A stretch of DNA of 64,000 nt from Streptomyces sp. NBS 14/10 (lineage in GTDB: Bacteria; Actinomycetota; Actinomycetes; Streptomycetales; Streptomycetaceae). A program made the translations under genes and the position numbers. The stretch spans positions 426,130 through 490,129 of the forward strand of contig NZ_NCSM01000004.1 in assembly GCF_002224125.1 (NCBI RefSeq). The letters run 5' to 3'. The notes beneath the pieces are model-generated. The model was not told where the DNA came from. It saw only the letters and a program-made list of their open reading frames with translations, and did no database searches. Below are positions 1 to 8,362 of this stretch, piece by piece. How positions within the stretch are numbered: position 1 is the first letter of the stretch; each line of letters begins with the position of its first letter.

Positions 1-1137
1 AACAGATCCCTCTCCGGCTTCCGCGGCCTGCGCAGCACCGTGGGCCAGACGGACACCAGCGTCTCCAAGTTCGCCCGGACCGCGACCCAGGCCGGCGGCG
101 CCGTCGGCCGTATCAAGGGCGACGTCGACAAGTCCGCCAACTCCATGCGCACCCTGCAGCGAGAAGCCAACGCCGCCGAGCGCAGCGTCGCCAAGAGCGG
201 CCGTTCCATGTCCACCGCGGGCCGCAGCGCGGCGACCGGTGGCGGGCTGATGGGGCGGATGAAGACGGGGCTCCAGGGGGTGACCACGGCGCAGAAGGGC
301 CTGAACACCGCCATGAAGTCGAATGTCTTCGGGGCCATCATGGCGCTGCTGATGCCGCTGATCATGAAGCTCGTCGACATGGCCATGCAGTCCAAGACGG
401 TCCAGCGCATCGTCCAGGCGGCCTTCAAAATCGTCGGCCAGGTCATCGGCAGCACGATGCGGGTGGCGAAACAGGTGGTGCAGGCGACCTGGAATGCCAT
501 CAAGGTGGCGTTCACGGTCGTGCTGAAGGTCATCTGGACCGTGGTGAAGACCTACTTCAACATCTACAAGACCATCATCACCACGGTCATCCACGCCATC
601 ATGGCCGTCATCCGCCCCCTGCTGTCCTTCTTCTCGGAGAAGATCCCCGCCGCGTTCCGGGCCACCAGGAACGGCATCCAGCGCGCGTTCAACGGGCTGG
701 CGGGGATCGTACGGGGTGCGTTCAGTGCCGTGCTCGGCGCCGTGCGGGGGCCGCTGAACGGGGTGATCGGGCTGGTCAACCAGGCGATTGGGGTGCTGAA
801 CCGGGTCAAGGTCTCGGTTCCCTCGTGGGTCCCGGGAATCGGTGGCAAGTCGTTCGGGGTGAACCTGCCCACCATCCCCACACTCGCCCAGGGCGGCATC
901 GTGCTGCCCCGCCCCGGGGGCACCCTCGCGCTGCTCGCCGAGGCCGGGCAGGCCGAGGCCGTGTTGCCGCTGAACCGGCTGAACGCGCTGCTGGCCCGCA
1001 CCGGACCCGCGCCCGGGCTCGCCATGGCGGGCAGACCGGGTGGCGGATTCGTCATCGAGCACTACTACGAGGCCCCGGGCGCCAGCGCCCGGCAGACCGC
1101 CGAGGATCTGATGTTCCTGATGAAGGCCAGGGGGTGA
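1..1137 (+). CDS. Phage tail tape-measure protein, C-terminal part (5' end outside window)
   Basis: The frame is open from base 1, so the gene starts upstream; 378 residues are visible. The first ~85 are polar and Ala/Ser/Arg rich, typical of tape-measure coiled regions. A long run of hydrophobic and amphipathic helices follows (about residues 110-220), then a Gly/Pro-rich tail with a LAEAGQAEAVLPL-type segment and a GFVIEHYYEA end, both common at the C-terminus of actinophage tape-measure proteins. These proteins fill the tail tube, set its length and help DNA pass the membrane. The next gene starts 1 nt after the stop. The call rests on composition and on the tail genes that follow. Confidence 0.72.
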   Translation, partial: NRSLSGFRGLRSTVGQTDTSVSKFARTATQAGGAVGRIKGDVDKSANSMRTLQREANAAERSVAKSGRSMSTAGRSAATGGGLMGRMKTGLQGVTTAQKGLNTAMKSNVFGAIMALLMPLIMKLVDMAMQSKTVQRIVQAAFKIVGQVIGSTMRVAKQVVQATWNAIKVAFTVVLKVIWTVVKTYFNIYKTIITTVIHAIMAVIRPLLSFFSEKIPAAFRATRNGIQRAFNGLAGIVRGAFSAVLGAVRGPLNGVIGLVNQAIGVLNRVKVSVPSWVPGIGGKSFGVNLPTIPTLAQGGIVLPRPGGTLALLAEAGQAEAVLPLNRLNALLARTGPAPGLAMAGRPGGGFVIEHYYEAPGASARQTAEDLMFLMKARG

Positions 1138-1138
1138 C

Positions 1139-2050
1139 ATGGCGAGCGAGACCATCACCGCCGCCGAGCCGGGACCGCTGATCACCGCCGATGGGCAGGT
1201 GCAGTGGGCCGGGCTGCTGATGGGCCCCGGCACCGACTACTGGATCGCCGCCGAGGGGCTGACCGGCTGGGAGGAGTTGCCCGCCCTGGACACCTCCGAC
1301 GCCGACCGTCCGGTCGGCCACGGCGGCTGGCCGGGTTCGCAGTGGGCGCAGGCCCGTACGGTCACCGCGCAGGTGTGGTTCGCGCCGGACCCGGACTCCG
1401 GGCCCGAGGGCGTACGGGAGGCCCTGAGGGCGCTGCGCCTGGCCACCGCCGTACGCGACGAGGAGGAATGGCTCGCGGTACGGCTGCACGGCGAGACGCT
1501 GGCGGTGCGGGCCCGGGTCACCCAGCGCGTCGTCCCCACCGACCGGCAGTTCGCGGCGAGCCGCCTGGCGAAGATGACGCTCCAGTGGAAGGCCGGCGAT
1601 CCGCGCCGCTACGAGGCGGTGGGGCGGCGGGACACCGTCGGACTCCCGCAGCGGGAACCGGGCCTGACCTGGCCACTCGTATGGCCGCTCGCCTGGGGCG
1701 CGCCCGGCGCCACGGGCGACCTCACCGTGGAGAACGGCGGCAGCGCCCCCGCCCATCCGGTGATCACCTTCACCGGCCCGTGCACCCGGCCGCGCCTGGC
1801 CAACCGGGCCGGCGGCGACTGGCTGGAGTACGCGATCACCCTGGCCCCGGACGATGAACTCGTCGTGGACACCGCCGAGGGGACCGTGATGTTCAACGGC
1901 ACCGCGTCGCGCCGCCACACCGCCGTCCCGGGAAGCGCTCCGGAGGAGTCCTTCACCTTGCCGCCCGGCACCTCGCAGCTGTCCTTCCGGGCCGCGTCGG
2001 GAGGCGCGGGCGCCACCGCCACGATCGACTGGAGGCGCGCGGAGTGGTGA
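1139..2050 (+). CDS. Distal tail (Dit-like) phage protein
   Basis: 303 aa. The ATG lies 1 nt after the tape-measure stop, so the two genes are coupled. The N-terminus carries the pattern of siphovirus tail proteins of the Dit type (GQVQWAGLLMGPGTDYWI, then a beta-rich domain with RTVTAQVWF), followed by a C-terminal beta-sandwich-like half. Such proteins form the ring that joins the tail tube to the host-binding tip. The position directly after the tape measure is the canonical place for this gene. No catalytic residues are expected. Assigned from order and weak sequence resemblance. Confidence 0.68.
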   Translation: MASETITAAEPGPLITADGQVQWAGLLMGPGTDYWIAAEGLTGWEELPALDTSDADRPVGHGGWPGSQWAQARTVTAQVWFAPDPDSGPEGVREALRALRLATAVRDEEEWLAVRLHGETLAVRARVTQRVVPTDRQFAASRLAKMTLQWKAGDPRRYEAVGRRDTVGLPQREPGLTWPLVWPLAWGAPGATGDLTVENGGSAPAHPVITFTGPCTRPRLANRAGGDWLEYAITLAPDDELVVDTAEGTVMFNGTASRRHTAVPGSAPEESFTLPPGTSQLSFRAASGGAGATATIDWRRAEW

Positions 2051-2147
2051 GCCGCGGCACCACGCCCGCCCACTTCACGCGCACATCACACGCCGTAAAC
2101 CCACACGAGAAACACAGAAGCCCTGTGATCACCATGGGAGCCGTCCT

Positions 2148-3191
2148 ATGACCGTTCGTTCCGCCTGGCATCTGCCCACCGGCCAGACCCGTGAGGACAC
2201 CCGGCTCGCCGTCGGCCTCGGCATGGCGTCCGCCGGGCCGCTGCTGACCCGCGCCGGGTGTGTGTTCGGCGGGCTGCAGCTCACCGGCACCGCCGCCACC
2301 GGCATGCAGGCCAAACTCTCTCCCGGGCAGGTGTGGATCGCGGGCACGTCCACCGGTTCGCAGGGTGGCTACCCGGTCACCGTCGACTCCGACACCCTGC
2401 TGACCGTCGCCGACGGGCACGCCAGCCTGCCGCGCGTGGACGCGCTGGTCGTACGGGTCTACGACAACGACTACGACGGCCTCGGCAAGTACGAGGCCAC
2501 CCTGGAGCTCCTTCAGGGCACCCCGGCCGGTTCCCCCACCGCCCCGGCCGTGCCCAAGAACGCCGAACTCCTCTACGAGATCGCCGTTCCCGCCGGGGCG
2601 TCCGCCGCCAAGGGCATCACCTGGGCCTCCGCCATCACCGACCGCCGCCGCTACACCGCGGCGCTGGGCGGGATCGTCCCCGCGGTGGGCGGGGCGCCGC
2701 ACAACGGGGCGTACGTCGGGCAGTACCGTGACGTGGGCGGCCGGCTGGAGCGCTGGGACGGCGCCCAGTGGACGAAGTTCATTCCGAACGCGGTGCTGAT
2801 GCACACCGCGGACTGGGGCGGCACCACCTCCACCTCGTATGTCGAGGTCCTTCCCATCGACACCACCGTCCCCCTCGTCGCCACCTTCACCGCCCCGCCC
2901 TCGCGCTGGGTGTCCCTCACCTTCGGCGCCTTCTCGGCCGCCGACGGGGACACCACCGCGTACATCTCCTTCAGGCTCAGACTGCAGAGCGGCACCGAAG
3001 TGCTCGCCCCCTCCGACGACCGTGCGGCGATCCTCGTCGGCCCGGCCAGGGCCTCCATCTCCACCTGCTTCCCGGTGGGCAACCTCACCCCCGGCGCCGT
3101 CTACACCGCGACCGCCGCCTACCGGTCCTCCGTCGCCGGCACGCGCGCGCACTTCGACAACCGTTTCATCCGCATCGACCCCGTGGCGTGA
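2148..3191 (+). CDS. Putative tail/baseplate structural protein, family not recognised
   Basis: 347 aa, ATG start with GGGAG 7 nt upstream. A six-codon minimal frame starting at 2134 overlaps the start and may couple translation. The protein is rich in Gly, Ala, Thr and short beta stretches. Its first part (TGMQAKLSPGQVWIAGT, then a VDALVVRVYDNDYDG segment) resembles actinophage proteins that follow the tail tip, where receptor-binding or spike components are encoded. No enzymatic motif is visible. Its stop overlaps the GTG of the next gene by 4 nt. Role inferred from position. Confidence 0.55.
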   Translation: MTVRSAWHLPTGQTREDTRLAVGLGMASAGPLLTRAGCVFGGLQLTGTAATGMQAKLSPGQVWIAGTSTGSQGGYPVTVDSDTLLTVADGHASLPRVDALVVRVYDNDYDGLGKYEATLELLQGTPAGSPTAPAVPKNAELLYEIAVPAGASAAKGITWASAITDRRRYTAALGGIVPAVGGAPHNGAYVGQYRDVGGRLERWDGAQWTKFIPNAVLMHTADWGGTTSTSYVEVLPIDTTVPLVATFTAPPSRWVSLTFGAFSAADGDTTAYISFRLRLQSGTEVLAPSDDRAAILVGPARASISTCFPVGNLTPGAVYTATAAYRSSVAGTRAHFDNRFIRIDPVA

Positions 3192-4285
3192 GTGCCGTGG
3201 ACGCCCGCTACCGTGCCGTGTTCACCGATCTGCGCACCGACCAGGCCATCGATGTGCTGCCCCTGCAAGGCGTGGAGTACGACGACTACCTCGGCAAACC
3301 CGGATCGCTCAGCGCGACCCTGCCGGTGCCCGACGCCCGGATGGCCCGGCGCGTCCGGGAGCTGGTGGAGGGGCGTACCGCCGTCTATCTGGAGCGCGGG
3401 GACGAGGTGTGCTGGGGTGGCATCGTATGGACCCTGACCCCGGCCACGGACGACCGGGGCAGCACGACGGTCGGGCTGCAGGCGGCCACCTTCGACTCGT
3501 ACGCGGGCCGCCGCTACATCCGCGCGAACCTGAACTTCTCCGCGGTCGACCACCTGGAGATCGTCCGTGGGCTGTGGGAGTACATGCAGGGGGCCGAGGG
3601 CGGCCGGATCGGGGTGGAGTACGAGCCGACGGCCCCGACCGTGTCCCGTACGGTGGCGTACCGCGACGGGGACGAGACCCTGGTGGAGGAGGCGATCGGG
3701 CAACTGGCGGCGATGGAGCCCGGCTTCGAGTACCGGATCGCGGTGTACCGGGATCCGATGACGGGACGGCGGGTGAAGCTGCTCCAGCTCGGCTCGCCGA
3801 AGATCCGGGTGGGCAGCCAGCCCGTGATGCTGGACCTGCCGGGCGATGTGCTGTCGTACTCCTTCCCCCGCGACGCCACGCGCGGCGGGACGACCGCGCG
3901 GGCCAGGGGCGGTACCCCGGAGGGCGGGGCGAGCGGTCCGGTCCTGTCCGGGGAGCAGGTGGCCCAGGACCTGATCGCGGCGGGGTTCCCCCGGCTGGAC
4001 ACCACCTCCGACCACAGCAACGTCACCGACAAGGCGACGCTCGACGCGTTCGCCCGCTCCGAACTCGCCGCCCTGCGTGGCCCGGTGGTCATCCCCTCGG
4101 TCCGGATCCGTCTCGGCTCCGACACCACGCCCGCGCTGCTCGGCACGACCGTGCGGCTGCGGATCAAGGACGTGTGGTTCTCCGAGGGCCTGGACGCCCG
4201 CTATCGCGTGGTCGGCATCAAGGTCACCGCCCCCGAGCGGGGACGCCCGGAGACCGCCGATCTGTATCTGGAGGAGGCCGACTGA
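3188..4285 (+). CDS. Gp37-like minor tail protein
   Basis: 365 aa from GTG 3188, whose bases overlap the previous TGA (GTGA). That start gives a protein beginning SAVDARYRAVF and removes an unlikely upstream extension. The protein resembles the ReqiPepy6 Gp37-like family of actinophage tail proteins: an N-terminal beta domain (VEYDDYLGKPGSLSATLP, VCWGGIVWTL), a central region following YAGRRYIR, and a C-terminal part ending in YRVVGIKVTAPERGRPETADLYLE. This family is thought to form part of the tail tip. The stop overlaps the next ATG (TGATG). Confidence 0.6.
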   Translation: MSAVDARYRAVFTDLRTDQAIDVLPLQGVEYDDYLGKPGSLSATLPVPDARMARRVRELVEGRTAVYLERGDEVCWGGIVWTLTPATDDRGSTTVGLQAATFDSYAGRRYIRANLNFSAVDHLEIVRGLWEYMQGAEGGRIGVEYEPTAPTVSRTVAYRDGDETLVEEAIGQLAAMEPGFEYRIAVYRDPMTGRRVKLLQLGSPKIRVGSQPVMLDLPGDVLSYSFPRDATRGGTTARARGGTPEGGASGPVLSGEQVAQDLIAAGFPRLDTTSDHSNVTDKATLDAFARSELAALRGPVVIPSVRIRLGSDTTPALLGTTVRLRIKDVWFSEGLDARYRVVGIKVTAPERGRPETADLYLEEAD

Positions 4286-4482
4286 TGGCGAACCTGCCCG
4301 AGGACATCGTGGACCGGATCAGGGCCCTGGAACGGCAGGTCCACCGGCTCACCACCTACGTCAACAGCAAGCCCGGCACGATGCCGGCGACCCTGGTGGC
4401 AGCGGAGCCGCCACCACCCCCGGCCCAGGAGGATCCCGCGGACGAGCCGCCGCCACCTGGTCCTGCGTCAGGGAACCCGTGA
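4285..4482 (+). CDS. Small phage-module protein with helical N-terminus and Pro-rich tail
   Basis: 65 aa. The ATG overlaps the stop of the Gp37-like gene by one base, which supports it as a real last gene of the tail module. Residues 1-25 form a short amphipathic helix of coiled-coil character (IVDRIRALERQVHRL). The second half is almost only Pro, Ala, Glu and Asp. The family is not recognised. Small proteins with this shape often end actinophage tail modules. Nothing phage-like follows: the convergent biosynthetic operon ends 42 nt further on. Confidence 0.6.
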   Translation: MANLPEDIVDRIRALERQVHRLTTYVNSKPGTMPATLVAAEPPPPPAQEDPADEPPPPGPASGNP

Positions 4483-4524
4483 CGGTGATGTGCGGTGCCG
4501 CGGATGCATTCCCATTGCCGAGGT

Positions 4525-6021
4525 CTACGGTTGCCCGCCGAGGTCGTGTTCGGCGGTGGCCGCCGCCCCACGTCCCCGTGGGCGCCTGGCCAGCAACCGG
4601 ACGGCCGCGGCGACCGGGGCGAGCGCCACCCGCAGGCCACGGGCGGTCGAGGGGTTGACCGTGCCGATGTCCTGGATCCGCACCGGTGGGGCGTCGGGGC
4701 GTAGCGCGCGGCGGACCGACTCGGCGGCGGCCAGCCCCGATCGCACCGCGCCTTCCATACCGGCCACACCCGGTGGGGCGGCGCAGAAGTCCCCGGCGAT
4801 GTGCAGATTGGCCAGTGCGGTCGAGCTCACCGGCCGGTACTGGTCGGAGCCCGGCCCGGGGGCGAAGAACGGTGCCGCGAAGTGCGGTTGATAGCAGACG
4901 TGCTCGATGTCGTCCCAGGTGAGCGTCGGCACATAGCTCATCAGCTCCTCCACCAGGACCTTGACCGCCTCGGTTTCGGACAGCTCCGCGAGCCGCGCGA
5001 CACGGCCGACCACGCAGTTGAGGAGGGTGGTGCGGTGGCCTTCCCAGACCTGGCCGACATCGATGAGGGTGATCGCATGACGCGAGCCGACCAGGCGTAT
5101 GTGCTCGTCCGGCAGCCCCGGCAACCGCCGCCGCAGATATATGTGCAGCGCCCCGAGCGGACGGGAGCGCAGCTCGTTGACCCCATGAGCCGGTCGCAGC
5201 GCACCGGTGACGGCGGGGCCGAGCCGTGACAGGCGCCCGTGTGGGACCGCCAGCACCAGGTGTCCGTCGACCTCCTCGATCGCGGTGTCCCCGTCGCGCA
5301 CCGTGATGGTGTCCAGACGATCGCCGGCCACGGAGGCCTCGAGCAGTTCCACACCGGTGCGGACCTCGACGCCATCGGCTTCCAGACGCCGACGGAAGGG
5401 GCCGATGAACCAGGTGTGCAGATCGCCCTTCGGCATCCGTATGCGACCGGGCTGCCCGGAGAACGCGGCGATGCTGCCGCGGAAGGCCGCCGCCGACGAG
5501 GCCCGGCTCTCCGCGGCGCTGGACGCGACGAACAGGTGCTCGATGTCGGCGATGGCCGTGTCGGTCAGATACCAGCGGCTGTGGAGAAAGTCGTGGAAGG
5601 ATTCGTCGTGGCCCTCGTACCGCTGGGCGAGCAGATCGATCAGCCCGTAGTAGAACAGCAGCCGGTCGGCGGCCGGTGTGACCCCCGACCGGATGTCCTT
5701 GACGAAGTCCTTCAGCGTGAAGAGCGACCGGAAGGTGCGGAAGGTGGGGAACTCACCCGGCATCAGCTGGTAGAAGTTGTCGCACTCACGCAGGTTGTCG
5801 ACGATGCCCAGCTCCTCGACGAGGCGGAGCGCATTGCCGTACCAGGCGGGGAAGATGTGCACTCCGTGGTCCTCGACCCGGTTGTCGATCACTCGCGATC
5901 CGGCCATTCCGCCGAGTTCCGGTGCGGCTTCCAGCAGCCGCACCGGCACTCCGAGCCTGCGGATGGTCCACGCCGCCGTCATCCCGGCGAGGCCGCCCCC
6001 GATCACGGTCACACTCGTCAT
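4525..6021 (-). CDS. FAD-dependent desaturase/HpnE-like oxidoreductase
   Basis: 498 aa from ATG 6021, 2 nt after the stop of the cyclase gene; this start places the FAD motif at the N-terminus as usual. Residues 2-30 carry the Rossmann fingerprint VIGGGLAGMTAAW with a trailing acidic residue (LLEAAPELGG), and the C-terminus has LHIAGDF plus a MEGAVRSG helix, the FAD-binding end of phytoene-desaturase and hydroxysqualene-dehydroxylase (HpnE) relatives. Such enzymes desaturate or dehydroxylate isoprenoid chains. HpnC and HpnD are absent, so a squalene-making role is unlikely; I infer late oxidation or desaturation of the operon's terpenoid. Last gene of the operon. Confidence 0.75.
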   Translation of the reverse strand: MTSVTVIGGGLAGMTAAWTIRRLGVPVRLLEAAPELGGMAGSRVIDNRVEDHGVHIFPAWYGNALRLVEELGIVDNLRECDNFYQLMPGEFPTFRTFRSLFTLKDFVKDIRSGVTPAADRLLFYYGLIDLLAQRYEGHDESFHDFLHSRWYLTDTAIADIEHLFVASSAAESRASSAAAFRGSIAAFSGQPGRIRMPKGDLHTWFIGPFRRRLEADGVEVRTGVELLEASVAGDRLDTITVRDGDTAIEEVDGHLVLAVPHGRLSRLGPAVTGALRPAHGVNELRSRPLGALHIYLRRRLPGLPDEHIRLVGSRHAITLIDVGQVWEGHRTTLLNCVVGRVARLAELSETEAVKVLVEELMSYVPTLTWDDIEHVCYQPHFAAPFFAPGPGSDQYRPVSSTALANLHIAGDFCAAPPGVAGMEGAVRSGLAAAESVRRALRPDAPPVRIQDIGTVNPSTARGLRVALAPVAAAVRLLARRPRGRGAAATAEHDLGGQP

Positions 6022-6023
6022 CG

Positions 6024-7952
6024 TCACTCCGTTCCGTCGGCGCGGGATGTTCCGTCGGTACGGGCCGATCCGCCCATACCGGCCCGGTAGGCCGACATGG
6101 CCATGACCGGATAGACAAGGCGCAGCAGGGTGTCCCGCCAGTACAGGCCGTCGTGGTGGACGACCCAGGTGTGCCACGGTTCGGCCCAGTCACCGTCGGC
6201 CTGCTGGGTGCGGATCAGGAAGTCGAGACCGGCGCGTACCGGCTCGCTGTCGGCGCGGCCGGCGGCGATCAGCGCCAGCAGCGCCCAGGCCGTCTGCGAG
6301 GGGGTGCTCTCGCCGGTTCCGATCCACGCAGGATCGTGCAGCGCGCGGATGTCCTCGCCCCAGCCGCCGTCGTCCTGCTGGTGCGCGACGATCCAGGCGC
6401 ACGCCCGGCTCACGGTCGGGTCGGTGCCCGGGACCCCGCAGGCGGTGAGTCCGGTGACCGCGGCGCTCGTACCGTGCAGGTGGTAGCAGGCCCACCAGCC
6501 GGGCCACGATCCGTCCGGACGCTGGTTGCGGCGCAGCCATGCGATGCCGCGGCGGGCGGCGGGAGTGTTGGCCCTGCCATCGGCGCCCAGCGCCTCCAGC
6601 ACATGCCCGGTGATATCGGCGGACGGTGCTTCGAGGAATCCGATCCGGGCGAGTGCGTCGCGTCCCGGCAGCTGCCAGCGCATCGGTTCGAAGGCCGTCC
6701 AGCCGCCGTCCTTGCTCTGTTGGGACAGCATCCACCGGCAGGCGCGCGCACAGGCGTCGTCGACGGCCGGGTTGGTGCCGGGCGGGTGGAGCCGGCGCAG
6801 CGCGGCCACCGCGAAAGAAGTGTCGTCGGTGTCGGGGTTGGCGTCGTTGGTGAACTCGTACGGCCATCCGCCGGGGACCGGGTCCTTGGTCAGCACGGCC
6901 CAGTCGCCCAGTTCGGTGACCTGGTTGGTGAGCAGCCAACGCACCGACCGCTCGGCGGCGGACCGCGCGGCGGGGTCGCCCGTCATGGCGGCCGCGGACA
7001 TGGCGAGGGAGGTGTCCATGACCACCGAGGTCCACATCTCCAGCCGGCGCTGCCCGTTCCTGGTGACCACATACCGGTCGAGCGCCGCCATCGCCGACTC
7101 GACGACCGGATGGTCCCGTCGGTAGCCGACGGCGTCCAGGCCCACCACGACATTCGCGGTCTGCGGCCAGTTGCCGCCCCAGCTGCCGTCCCGCTCCTGG
7201 GAGCGGACGAGCCACTTGGCGGCCTTGCGGATCGCCCGGCGGCGCAGGAAGCCGATCGGATGGCGGGCGTACCAATGGCTGAGCGTGGTCGCGATCCGTA
7301 CCGCGCGGGGCCTCGGCAGCTGCCGGGCGGTGGCCACGGGCCGGGCGAACAGCTCTTTGATGTCGAATCCGGCCGGGGTGACCGGGCGGTGCGCCATGAA
7401 CAGGCTGTTGGCGACGACGACGCCGCGGGCGGCGGCGCCGATCTGGTAGATGTTCCCGGGACATCTGCTGGGCAACAGGACGAGCTCCGGCGGGATGAGC
7501 GGGATGTCGCGCCACGGCCACAGCCCGATCAGGGCCAGCCACGCGAGCATCGTCGGATTGTCGACCGCCTCGACGCCGCCGTTGCCACGGATCGACTCGG
7601 CCGCCGCGCGCATCGCCGGTTCGTCGGGGTCATGACCGGCGAGTCGCAGCGCGACATAGCAGAAGACGGACAGCAGGAGTTCGTCCGGTCCCTTGTGATA
7701 GCTCGCCCAGCCGCCCGTGGCCGACTGCTCGGCGAGGATCGTCTTCGCGGCGGCGGTGGTCACAGCGTCATCCGACAACCGCAGAAAATGGTGCAGTATG
7801 ACCTCGGCGGCCTCGCCGATCAGGCTGGTCTCGAACTCTCCCTTCCAATAGCCGGCGGGGTCCTGGCGTCGCTGGAGCGCGCCGACGGCCAGGGCCAGGG
7901 AGCGTTCGACGTTTTTGGTGAATTCGGCGAATTCGATGGCGTCAGTGGTCAT
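6024..7952 (-). CDS. Squalene-hopene-cyclase-family (class II) terpene cyclase
   Basis: 642 aa, the usual length for squalene-hopene and tetraprenyl-curcumene cyclases. The protonating Asp motif DTDD is at residues 374-377. At least five QW-type repeats are visible, including QERDGSW (252-258), QSKDGGW, QRPDGSW, QQDDGGW and QQADGDW, which build the double alpha-barrel. Class II cyclases start a cation cascade on a linear polyprene at the membrane face. The start overlaps the upstream stop by 11 nt. With a prenyltransferase and aromatic-pathway genes upstream and no squalene synthase, the likely substrate is a prenylated aromatic rather than squalene; this is inference. Confidence 0.88.
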   Translation of the reverse strand: MTTDAIEFAEFTKNVERSLALAVGALQRRQDPAGYWKGEFETSLIGEAAEVILHHFLRLSDDAVTTAAAKTILAEQSATGGWASYHKGPDELLLSVFCYVALRLAGHDPDEPAMRAAAESIRGNGGVEAVDNPTMLAWLALIGLWPWRDIPLIPPELVLLPSRCPGNIYQIGAAARGVVVANSLFMAHRPVTPAGFDIKELFARPVATARQLPRPRAVRIATTLSHWYARHPIGFLRRRAIRKAAKWLVRSQERDGSWGGNWPQTANVVVGLDAVGYRRDHPVVESAMAALDRYVVTRNGQRRLEMWTSVVMDTSLAMSAAAMTGDPAARSAAERSVRWLLTNQVTELGDWAVLTKDPVPGGWPYEFTNDANPDTDDTSFAVAALRRLHPPGTNPAVDDACARACRWMLSQQSKDGGWTAFEPMRWQLPGRDALARIGFLEAPSADITGHVLEALGADGRANTPAARRGIAWLRRNQRPDGSWPGWWACYHLHGTSAAVTGLTACGVPGTDPTVSRACAWIVAHQQDDGGWGEDIRALHDPAWIGTGESTPSQTAWALLALIAAGRADSEPVRAGLDFLIRTQQADGDWAEPWHTWVVHHDGLYWRDTLLRLVYPVMAMSAYRAGMGGSARTDGTSRADGTE

Positions 7953-8361
7953 CGCTGCCTTTCTCTCGCAATTCCGCGGACAGCCGTGCGGATGGGTTCG
8001 GTGCGACCTTCGCCGCGGACGCGATTTTCAACTGGCGGATGAACATGAAGAGCGTGAAGCTCACGCACAGCGCCAGCAGCGGGGCGCCGATGATGTACGC
8101 CCAGACGTACCGGATCCCGAGCCGCCGCGCTTCGACGACCATGAATCCCGCGAGCGCGATCCACACGAGCGTCAGATCCGCGTAGATGAGCCGGGACGCC
8201 GCATTGGTCATGGCGTCGCGCAGAAAGTCCTCCAGGACCCCGAACGGGCCGTTCTCACGGTGTTTCAGTACGTAGGCGACGATCAGCGAAGTCATGACCA
8301 GGAAGCCGCCGATGGTGAACAGCCCGTAGAACAGGCACAGTGCGCGGTCCCTGTCGCGCAT
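7942..8361 (-). CDS. Small membrane protein, DUF2834-like
   Basis: 139 aa from ATG 8361, one base after the upstream stop (TGACATG). Three or four hydrophobic segments are visible: about residues 8-28, 60-80 and 90-115. The region NAASRLIYADLTLVWIALAGF followed by VVEARRLGIRYVWAYI matches the layout of DUF2834 proteins (an ASR-x-D helix, then EARRLG). Function is unknown. It lies between the monooxygenase and the cyclase and is translationally coupled to both, so it probably takes part in the pathway. Possible roles are a membrane partner of the cyclase or a small integral cyclase; neither can be chosen from sequence. Confidence 0.72.
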   Translation of the reverse strand: MRDRDRALCLFYGLFTIGGFLVMTSLIVAYVLKHRENGPFGVLEDFLRDAMTNAASRLIYADLTLVWIALAGFMVVEARRLGIRYVWAYIIGAPLLALCVSFTLFMFIRQLKIASAAKVAPNPSARLSAELREKGSDDH

Positions 8362-8362
8362 G

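Noticed and set aside
1..4482. Contractile injection system (eCIS)
   Set aside because: No sheath, baseplate gp25-like or AAA+ genes are seen; the visible genes fit a non-contractile siphovirus-type tail.
5922..8042. Very long plus-strand open frame across the cyclase region
   Set aside because: It mirrors the minus-strand cyclase and monooxygenase genes, has no domain sense and only reflects high GC. The minus-strand genes show motifs and coupling.
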